This document shows positions 58,489-64,000 of a DNA stretch of 64,000 bases, in pieces. Each line of letters begins with the position of its first letter. The first letter of the stretch is position 1. The stretch comes from Nitrospirillum amazonense (GTDB lineage Bacteria; Pseudomonadota; Alphaproteobacteria; Azospirillales; Azospirillaceae), in assembly GCF_007828045.1 (NCBI RefSeq), contig NZ_VITN01000003.1, forward strand, positions 248,001-312,000. Direction: 5' to 3'. The notes beneath the pieces are model-generated. The model saw only the letters and a program-made list of their open reading frames with translations. It ran no database searches and was not told where the DNA came from. Made by a program: the position numbers and the translations under genes.

Positions 58489-58618
58489 GACTGTACGCCC
58501 GCTAAAGGTCAGGGTGGAATGCGTCCGGACGTTATCCCCCAGCCGCCCGGCTGGCAAGATTAGTGCGCCTGCCGCGACCGCATCCCCAGCCCGCGCCGGT
58601 CTCGCTTGGGTGGAGGTG

Positions 58619-58734
58619 TTCGTCGTACGACGAATAATCGGTTGGTGCAAAAGCGCTGTCGGGTTATGTTAGCCGTACGACGAACATCCCTCGGAGTTGA
58701 GGCGGTTGATGGCTTTTGTTAGCCGAACGGCGAA
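58619..58734 (+). promoter_or_regulatory. Three HipB-like operators at exact 50-bp intervals
   Basis: Three 16-bp dyads start at 58619, 58669 and 58719: TTCGTCGTACGACGAA (perfect palindrome), TTAGCCGTACGACGAA and TTAGCCGAACGGCGAA. They agree with TTMGYCGWACGRCGAA. Spacing is exactly 50 bp each time. The first two are before hipB; the third lies inside its first codons. They also sit close to the divergent argG promoter. Confidence 0.85.
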
Positions 58735-59011
58735 CAGAAAGAGGGGCCGGGAGGCGGCGCTGGCCCAGTTTGGCGCCATCGTGCAGGACGTGGCCGACGC
58801 CGTCCCATTGGATGGCCCCGATCGTCTGGGGGCCCTGAGCCGCGCCCGGCGGCAGGCTTTGGGCATGACATTGCGGGAGGTGGCGGCTGGCACGGGCCTC
58901 AGCCTGTCCTTCCTGTCGGCGGTGGAAAACGGCAAGCCCACGGCGGAGTTGGGCAAGGTCATGGCCTACATGCAGGCTTTAGGCATCGACCTGTTCGGGG
59001 GATTACGGTGA
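58709..59011 (+). CDS. hipB: HipB-like XRE-family antitoxin
   Basis: 100 aa from ATG at 58709 (TTG at 58697 is in frame upstream). A helix-turn-helix of the XRE type covers about 48-95: LSRARRQALGMTLREVAAGT then LSLSFLSAVENGKPTAELGK. As HipB it would bind HipA and repress its own operon, consistent with the three operators at 58619-58734, the last of which lies inside this gene. It overlaps hipA by 4 bp (GTGA). Confidence 0.88.
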   Translation: MAFVSRTANRKRGREAALAQFGAIVQDVADAVPLDGPDRLGALSRARRQALGMTLREVAAGTGLSLSFLSAVENGKPTAELGKVMAYMQALGIDLFGGLR

Positions 59012-60345
59012 TCGGGGATGGCCAGGCGCTGGAGGTTTTCCTTGGGGAGCGGGGTGTCGGTGTCCTTGAGGCCGATACCCAGGGTCGCCTGACCTTCACC
59101 TATGCCGACCGCAGCCCTCTGTCACGGCTGTCCATCAGCCTGCCGCCTCGGGCCGAGCCGTACAACGATGCGGAGTGCCGCCCCTTCTTCGCTGGACTGC
59201 TGCCCGAAGGGGACGCCCTGGCCGCCGCCGCCGCCCGGCGCCGTTTGCAGCCATACGAAGTCTTTGGCCTGCTACGTGAATATGGCGCCGAATGCGCCGG
59301 TGCGGTCCGCTTGCTGCATCCTGGTGGCAAGCCGGATATGCCGCAGGATTATGAGCCGCTGGATGAGGCGGCGCTGGCGCGCGTCATTGATGAGATTCCG
59401 ACGTCGCCGAATTTCGCCGCCGATCGACGGGTGCGCCTATCCGTGGCCGGGGCTCAACCCAAGACGGCCGTGGCTTTTTTGGACGGACGTTTCCATCGGC
59501 CGCTTAATGGCTCCCCCTCTACCCATCTCATCAAGGTAGCCCCCGCCGGAAAGCCGGATTTCGCCTTGGTGCCCAGGGCCGAGGCGTTTTCAATGGCGCT
59601 GGCGGCCAGCTTGGGGGTGGATGTCGCGGAAACGACCCTTCGCTCGTTCGCTGGGCGGGAATGCCTTTTGGTGGAGCGCTATGACCGACGCGTCGAGGGC
59701 GGCCGTGTCCACGAAATCCATCAGGAGGATTTCTGCCAGGCGCTGGGCTATCCGCCGGAACGCAAGTATGAGTTTTCCGCCGCCGCCAATGGGGCACCTC
59801 GGAAGGTGGGGCCCGGATTGGCCCAGTGCCTCGCCCTGATGCAGCAGACGGCGGCGCCCTTGCTGGGGCGGGCAGAATTGATGCGGCGGGTGATTGCCAC
59901 CGTGCTGCTCGCCAACGCTGATGCCCACGCCAAGAATTTCAGCCTGCTCTACGACGTGCCGGGCCGGGCTCCGTCCTTGGCCCCCGCCTATGACATGCTG
60001 TGCACCCGGATCTTTCCGGTCACGGAAGACATGGCCATGGCTGTTGGCGCGGCCATCCGGCCAGACGAGATCCGCAAGGTTGATTGGCTCATACTGGCGC
60101 CGGTTGCCACCCCTGGTGCCCTCACCGGGCTGGAGGCCGCAGTGAAGGCGCAGGCGGAGACTGTGCTCTCCAAGCTGGGTGCGCTGCGGCAAAGGCCGGA
60201 ATTCGCCGGTATCCAGCCCTATGAGAATATTCGCCGCTGTGTGGCCGAGGTGGTGCGCAGCGTGGCGGCAGCCTTCGGCTGGACCATACCGGCCGAGGCG
60301 CCGCCCTATCTTGCACGCGCGGGTGGCTGGGCCATTCCCAGTTGA
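59008..60345 (+). CDS. hipA: HipA-family serine/threonine kinase toxin
   Basis: 445 aa from GTG at 59008. The HipA N-terminal domain (about 1-110) has RPFFAGLLPEGDALAAAAAR and EVFGLLREYGAECAGAVRLL. The kinase core has RLSVAGAQPKTAVAF (P-loop region), ERYDRRVEGGRVHEIHQEDF, NADAHAKNFSLL with Asp305, His307, Lys309 and Asn310, and APAYDMLCT. HipA phosphorylates glutamyl-tRNA synthetase and drives dormancy in E. coli; the target here is unproven. Paired with the HipB-like antitoxin by a 4-bp overlap. Confidence 0.92.
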   Translation: MIGDGQALEVFLGERGVGVLEADTQGRLTFTYADRSPLSRLSISLPPRAEPYNDAECRPFFAGLLPEGDALAAAAARRRLQPYEVFGLLREYGAECAGAVRLLHPGGKPDMPQDYEPLDEAALARVIDEIPTSPNFAADRRVRLSVAGAQPKTAVAFLDGRFHRPLNGSPSTHLIKVAPAGKPDFALVPRAEAFSMALAASLGVDVAETTLRSFAGRECLLVERYDRRVEGGRVHEIHQEDFCQALGYPPERKYEFSAAANGAPRKVGPGLAQCLALMQQTAAPLLGRAELMRRVIATVLLANADAHAKNFSLLYDVPGRAPSLAPAYDMLCTRIFPVTEDMAMAVGAAIRPDEIRKVDWLILAPVATPGALTGLEAAVKAQAETVLSKLGALRQRPEFAGIQPYENIRRCVAEVVRSVAAAFGWTIPAEAPPYLARAGGWAIPS

Positions 60346-60346
60346 G

Positions 60347-60571
60347 TCAGGCCCCCTGCCGGGGCCAGCGTGTGTAGGCCAGGTACCACAGGGCGGGAAC
60401 GCCCAGGACGGGGAAGTACAGCAGCAGCGCCCAATAGGGGTTGCGGCCCACCTTGGCCAGCACCAGGCCGGCGGCGCAGACGGCGATGGTGGCCAGGATG
60501 ACGACGACCAGCAGGGCGGCCCAGTTGGGCAGCAGCAGGCCGAGGGCCGGGGCGTAGGCCAGGGGCAGCAT
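60347..60571 (-). CDS. Small membrane protein, unknown function
   Basis: 74 aa with two hydrophobic stretches (LLLPNWAALLVVVILATIAV and YWALLLYFPVLGVPALWYLA) and a basic C-terminus. No family recognised. It begins 6 bp after the 90-aa membrane protein gene on the same strand, so they are probably co-transcribed, and converges on hipA with 1 bp between. Confidence 0.6.
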   Translation of the reverse strand: MLPLAYAPALGLLLPNWAALLVVVILATIAVCAAGLVLAKVGRNPYWALLLYFPVLGVPALWYLAYTRWPRQGA

Positions 60572-60577
60572 GGGCGC

Positions 60578-60850
60578 TTACTCCGATGCGGCGGCCTGGG
60601 CGGCCGCCCGTTCGCGCTTCAGGCGCTCGCGCGGGTGCATTTTGGGTTGGCGGGCGGGCAGGACGGGCCAGGGCGTCTTGGCCAGCAGCACCAGGAAGAT
60701 GACGGGGCCCAGCAGCGGCAGGGCCAGCCACAGGGGCCAGCGGCGGGGCAACCCCGCACGCACCACCAGGCGGTAAGCCGGCCACAGCAGCAGGGCCGTG
60801 ACGCCGATGTGGATCATCAGGCTGTTGACGAGATCGGTACCGAGATCCAA
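60578..60850 (-). CDS. Small membrane protein, unknown function
   Basis: 90 aa with two membrane helices (LMIHIGVTALLLWPAYRLVV and PLWLALPLLGPVIFLVLLAK), and a charged, Arg/Ala-rich tail (MHPRERLKRERAAAQAAASE). No family recognised. First gene of the pair with the 74-aa protein. Promoter should lie in 60851-60970. Confidence 0.6.
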   Translation of the reverse strand: MDLGTDLVNSLMIHIGVTALLLWPAYRLVVRAGLPRRWPLWLALPLLGPVIFLVLLAKTPWPVLPARQPKMHPRERLKRERAAAQAAASE

Positions 60851-60967
60851 AGCGCGCGTCCCCCAAGGGTCTTATCGGCCGGATGATAGCCAAAGCGCCG
60901 CAGGGATTACAGGCCGGCGTCACCCGCGGCCTTGAGGTGCCTCAGCGCCAGCCTGGGAAAGCGCCCC

Positions 60968-60991
60968 AGCGGCATGATCCCTCATGCCGCT
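60968..60991. terminator. Perfect 10-bp hairpin next to repeat copy G
   Basis: AGCGGCATGA-TCCC-TCATGCCGCT, a perfect 10-bp stem with a 4-base loop. It lies downstream of rlmN and directly before repeat copy G. It has no T-run, so termination is uncertain. Confidence 0.5.
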
Positions 60992-61092
60992 GTAGGACGC
61001 GACCGCGTCCGCCGGAGATTTCCGGGGAACGAAGTGGACTGGAAATGGAGGACAAGCCAAAGGGCCGGATGGCCCTGCCGGCGTCTGAGGAA
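60991..61092 (+). repeat. Structured dispersed repeat, copy G
   Basis: Lead hairpin GGACGC-GACC-GCGTCC (60995-61010), closing stem, inner stem GATTTCC/GGAAATG (one mismatch at the closing pair), last stem GGGCC-GGAT-GGCCC, end GTCTGAGGAA. It lies 6 bp from the rlmN stop. Confidence 0.88.
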
Positions 61093-61097
61093 CCTAA

Positions 61098-62312
61098 TTA
61101 AAGAGTCCCCGTCGCGGCGAGGCCCGCTTCCTTTTCCGCCACCTGCGCGGCGTACTCGGCCTGCAGGGCCTTGTGCGCCTCCAGGGCCGCGATGCGGGCC
61201 TGGGCGGTGGGCTTGGTGCTTTCGCTTTTCAGCTGGCCGCAGGCCGCCAGGATGTCCCGGCCGCGCGGGGTGCGCACGGGCGAGGCGTAACCGGCATTGT
61301 TCACGAAGTCCGCGAACTTGGTGATCTGCTCGTCGGTCGAGCACTCGAACGGCGCGCCCGGCCAATAGTTGAAGGGGATCAGGTTGATCTTGGCCGGAAT
61401 GCCGCGCAGCAGGCGCACCAGCTCGCGCGCGTCGGCCAGGCTGTCGTTCACGCCCTTCAGCATGACGTATTCGAAGGTGATGCGGCGCGCATTGCTCAGG
61501 CCGGGATAGTCCCGGCAGGCCTGCATCAGTTCCTTGATGGGGTATTTGCGGTTCAGCGGCACGATGCGGTCGCGCAGCTCGTCATTCACCGCGTGCAGGC
61601 TGACGGCCAGGTTCACGCCCAGCTCATCGCCGCACTGCCGCATCATGGGCACGACGCCGGAGGTGGACAGGGTGATGCGCCGCTTGGAAATGGCGATGCC
61701 CTCGCCATCCATGACGATCTTCAGCGCCTTGGCGACATGCGCGTAATTAAACAGCGGTTCGCCCATGCCCATCATGACGATGTTGCTCAGCATGCGCCCG
61801 TCGGGCGGGGCCGGCCATTCGTCCAGGTGGTCGCGCGCCAGCATGACCTGGCCCACGATCTCGGTGGCGTCCAGGTTGCGCACCAGGCGCTGGGTGCCGG
61901 TGTGGCAGAAGCGGCAGGTCAGGGTGCAGCCCACCTGGGAGGAAACGCAGAGCGTGCCGCGGTCTTCCTCGGGGATGTGGACGGTCTCGATCTCCTGGCC
62001 GTCGGGCATGCGGGCCAGCCACTTGCGCGTGCCGTCCTCGCTTTTCAGGTCTTTCACGGCGGTGGGCCGGTCGATGACGTAGAGGTTGGCCAGCGTCTCG
62101 CGCACGCCCTTGGCCAGCGTGCTCATCACCGCGAAATCGGTGGCGCCGCGATGATAGATCCAGTGCCACAGCTGGCGCGCGCGGAAGCGCTCCAGCCCGG
62201 CCTTCGCGACCTCAGCCTCCAGATCGTCCCGCGACAGGCCGACCAGGTTCACCCGCCCGTCCGCCCGAGGAGGCGGCGGGGCGAATTCCTTCATGTGATT
62301 TTCCACGCCCAT
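61098..62312 (-). CDS. rlmN: 23S rRNA/tRNA adenine-C2 methyltransferase RlmN
   Basis: 404 aa radical-SAM enzyme that methylates A2503 of 23S rRNA and A37 of some tRNAs. The Fe-S cysteines are CTLTCRFC (CxxxCxxC), preceded by [20 protein letters not shown]; the methyl-carrying Cys lies in [23 protein letters not shown] is also typical. ATG at 62312 or at 62294 (MKEFAPPP); the second has family-typical length. A single gene, promoter in 62313-62400. Confidence 0.95.
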   Translation of the reverse strand: MGVENHMKEFAPPPPRADGRVNLVGLSRDDLEAEVAKAGLERFRARQLWHWIYHRGATDFAVMSTLAKGVRETLANLYVIDRPTAVKDLKSEDGTRKWLARMPDGQEIETVHIPEEDRGTLCVSSQVGCTLTCRFCHTGTQRLVRNLDATEIVGQVMLARDHLDEWPAPPDGRMLSNIVMMGMGEPLFNYAHVAKALKIVMDGEGIAISKRRITLSTSGVVPMMRQCGDELGVNLAVSLHAVNDELRDRIVPLNRKYPIKELMQACRDYPGLSNARRITFEYVMLKGVNDSLADARELVRLLRGIPAKINLIPFNYWPGAPFECSTDEQITKFADFVNNAGYASPVRTPRGRDILAACGQLKSESTKPTAQARIAALEAHKALQAEYAAQVAEKEAGLAATGTL

Positions 62313-62393
62313 GGCGGCGATAGATGGGCCAGATCGGCCCTCGAGTCAAAGGGGGGACTCGGAAAAAATGCGCGGGGCGGGGTTGCGTGCGGG

Positions 62394-62443
62394 GCCAGAC
62401 CCCGCTATCGCGGGTGGACCCAGACCCCGCTGTCGCGGGTGGA
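62394..62443 (+). repeat. Two tandem 24-25-bp repeats with hairpins
   Basis: CCAGACCCCGCTATCGCGGG is followed, after GTGGA, by nearly the same sequence with TGTC for TATC. Each unit holds a CCCGC/GCGGG stem-loop. Located in the 5' leader of the hydrolase gene, 30 bp upstream of its ATG, so it could influence expression. Confidence 0.7.
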
Positions 62444-62472
62444 TAAGGAGAACGGACGAGAGGACCGGGGCC

Positions 62473-63291
62473 ATGACCCTGCATCAGGTGACGGCGGGCG
62501 ATGGAACCCTGCTGGCGATGGCGGAGGGCGGCGTGCCCCACGGACGGCCGCTGCTGTTCCTCCACGGCTTCGGCCAGAGCCATCGCGCCTTCCGCGTCCA
62601 GTTCGCCGGTCCCTTGGCGAGGGAGTTCCGCCTGCTGGCGCTGGACTTGCGGGGGCACGGCCGGTCCGGCCGGCCGGAGGATCCGGCCGCCTATGGCGAC
62701 GGCCCGCACTGGGGCGGCGATGTCATGGCGGTGCGCCGCGCCCTGGGTCTGGCGGATGTGATCCTGGTGGGCTGGTCCTATGGCGGTGCCGTGCTGGCCG
62801 ACCATGTGGCGGCCTACGGGACGGAGGGCATCGCCGGCGCGGTCTTCGTCGGGGCCTGCCCCCGCTTGGGCAAGGCGGCCGCCCCCTATCTGGGCCCTGC
62901 CGCCAAGGCCTATTTCCCGCCCTTGCTGTCCGACGACCCGGCGGCGCAGGCGGCCGGCGCCCGGGCGCTGGCCCAGGCCCTGGCCCTGGGGGAGACGCCA
63001 GGGGATGAGGCGGAGACGGCGGCGGCCGATACCCTGTCGGTGCCCCTGGCAGCGCGGCGGGCCATGATGGGCCGCCAGATGGACGGCGCCGCCCTGGCGT
63101 CCTTCGACCGTCCCGCCCTGGTGGTCCATGGCGGGGCGGACCCGGTGATCCTGCCGGCCATGGCCGACTGGCTGGCGGAAACCCTGCCCCAGGCGCGGGT
63201 GCACCTGTATGAGGGCGTCGGGCACGCCCCGTTCATCGAGGCGCCCCGGCGCTTCGACGCCGACGTGGCGGCGTTCGCCCGCCAGGTTTGA
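62473..63291 (+). CDS. Alpha/beta-fold hydrolase
   Basis: 272 aa. Oxyanion HGFG (FLHGFGQSHRAFR), the nucleophile elbow GWSYGG, acid in GGADPVILPAMAD, and the catalytic His in GVGHAPFIEAP form the full triad. Substrate unknown. ATG at 62473 follows GGGGCC, with a tandem repeat leader. Ends 5 bp from the stop of the convergent chemotaxis receptor gene. Confidence 0.88.
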   Translation: MTLHQVTAGDGTLLAMAEGGVPHGRPLLFLHGFGQSHRAFRVQFAGPLAREFRLLALDLRGHGRSGRPEDPAAYGDGPHWGGDVMAVRRALGLADVILVGWSYGGAVLADHVAAYGTEGIAGAVFVGACPRLGKAAAPYLGPAAKAYFPPLLSDDPAAQAAGARALAQALALGETPGDEAETAAADTLSVPLAARRAMMGRQMDGAALASFDRPALVVHGGADPVILPAMADWLAETLPQARVHLYEGVGHAPFIEAPRRFDADVAAFARQV

Positions 63292-63296
63292 TCACC

Positions 63297-64000
63297 TTAC
63301 GCCGCGCGCACCTTGGAGATGAAGGCATCGACCTGGGCGCGCAGCGCATCCGACTGACGCGACAGGTCCGCCGCCGCCGTCAGGACCTGGCTGGAGGCGG
63401 CCCCCGTCTCACCGGCCGCCTGCGTGACGGCGGTGATGTTGGTGGCGACCTCCGCTGTGCCGGAGGATGCCTGCTGGACGCTGCGGGCGATTTCCTGGGT
63501 GGCGGCCCCCTGTTCCTCAACCGCCGATGCCACCGTGGTCGCGATCTCGTTGATCCGCGTGATCGTGCCGGTGATGCCATCGATGGCCTGCACCGAATCG
63601 GCGGTGGCCTGCTGGATGGCCTTGACCTGGGCTGAAATGTCCTCGGTCGCCTTGGCTGTCTGGGTGGCGAGCAGCTTGACCTCGGAGGCGACGACGGCGA
63701 AGCCCTTGCCCGCCTCGCCGGCGCGCGCCGCCTCGATGGTCGCGTTCAGGGCCAGCAGGTTGGTCTGCCCGGCGATGCCGTTGATCAGCTTCACCACGTC
63801 GTCGATCTTCTGCGCGGCGGACGCCAAGGCCTGCACCTGCGCGTTCGTCCGGCCGGCGTCGGTCACCGCCTGGCTGGCGATGCGGGTCGACTCCACCACA
63901 TGCCGGCTGATCTCCCCGATGGAAGAGGACAGCTCCGCCGCCGCCGAGGCGACCGTCTGCACATTGGCCGACGCCTGCTCGGCCGCCGCCGCCACGGCGG
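63297..64000 (-). CDS. Methyl-accepting chemotaxis protein, C-terminal part (partial)
   Basis: The gene runs off the right edge, so its N-terminus and ligand domain are missing. The visible 234 codons are the signalling domain: the hairpin tip around [40 protein letters not shown], and helical repeats with Ala/Thr/Glu heptads, ending [10 protein letters not shown]. This tip docks CheA and CheW. Confidence 0.93.
   Translation of the reverse strand, partial: AVAAAAEQASANVQTVASAAAELSSSIGEISRHVVESTRIASQAVTDAGRTNAQVQALASAAQKIDDVVKLINGIAGQTNLLALNATIEAARAGEAGKGFAVVASEVKLLATQTAKATEDISAQVKAIQQATADSVQAIDGITGTITRINEIATTVASAVEEQGAATQEIARSVQQASSGTAEVATNITAVTQAAGETGAASSQVLTAAADLSRQSDALRAQVDAFISKVRAA

Noticed and set aside
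58619-58734. CRISPR-like regular spacing
   Set aside because: The three 16-bp units are palindromic operators with 34-bp unique gaps upstream of a HipB gene, far too short for CRISPR repeats, and no cas gene is present.

Overview
The window is GC-rich, densely coded bacterial chromosome with alphaproteobacterial character. The sequence suggests the Rhodospirillales/Azospirillaceae (Azospirillum/Nitrospirillum-like): it has a class I (archaeal-type) lysyl-tRNA synthetase, MeaB, a PspF-psp locus, a typical Fe-S RlmN and strong G/C third positions. The genus is an inference. No rRNA, insertion sequence, prophage or CRISPR array is visible. Three tRNA genes are present: two identical Gly-GCC copies and one Ala-CGC.

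Layout. 0-6 kb: ZntB-like transporter, a TetR repressor divergent from an SDR gene with two operator palindromes, a LysR gene divergent from a tautomerase operon, and an MFS exporter. 6-12 kb: two tRNA-Gly genes, a thioredoxin-TPR protein, LON-domain, Trm112 and DUF971 genes, a FitAB-type toxin-antitoxin, MarC, and a two-subunit 3-oxoacid CoA-transferase. 12-17 kb: a phage-shock (psp) locus in which PspF faces an operon starting at a near-consensus sigma54 promoter; the operon begins with a 56-residue membrane protein, continues with pspA, pspB and pspC, and is followed by two PspB/PspC-like paralogues. 17-24 kb: PBP1A, an AidB-type acyl-CoA dehydrogenase, SRPBCC, a second MarC, threonine aldolase, and the first of two ParDE-like modules. 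24-31 kb: LysRS, Tgt with a queuosine-precursor transporter, L28, the second ParDE-like module, MeaB and an Atm1-type ABC exporter. 32-40 kb: PAS histidine kinase, DUF2807 protein, HAD phosphatase, degenerate EAL protein, PyrD and DUF952. 40-46 kb: a 72-residue gene behind a candidate sigma54 promoter, a DinG-like Fe-S helicase, and a probable polymorphic toxin-immunity pair. 46-55 kb: GST and MtgA, feoAB with a Cys-rich partner and a candidate Fur box, a polar amino-acid ABC transporter, and a PagL-like deacylase. 55-64 kb: tRNA-Ala, YggT, DUF167, ArgG, a HipBA module with three operators exactly 50 bp apart, RlmN, an alpha/beta hydrolase and the end of a chemotaxis receptor gene.

The most notable non-coding feature is a dispersed element of about 100 bp, with seven full-length copies (one degenerate) and one truncated copy, all between genes. 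It folds into a leading hairpin followed by a closed multi-stem structure. The stems differ between copies but remain complementary, while loop and linker bases are conserved. Three copies sit side by side inside the amino-acid ABC transporter operon. I do not recognise this element as a named family.

Starts were placed using ribosome-binding sites, overlaps and family length. Functions come from motif recognition by eye, with no database search.
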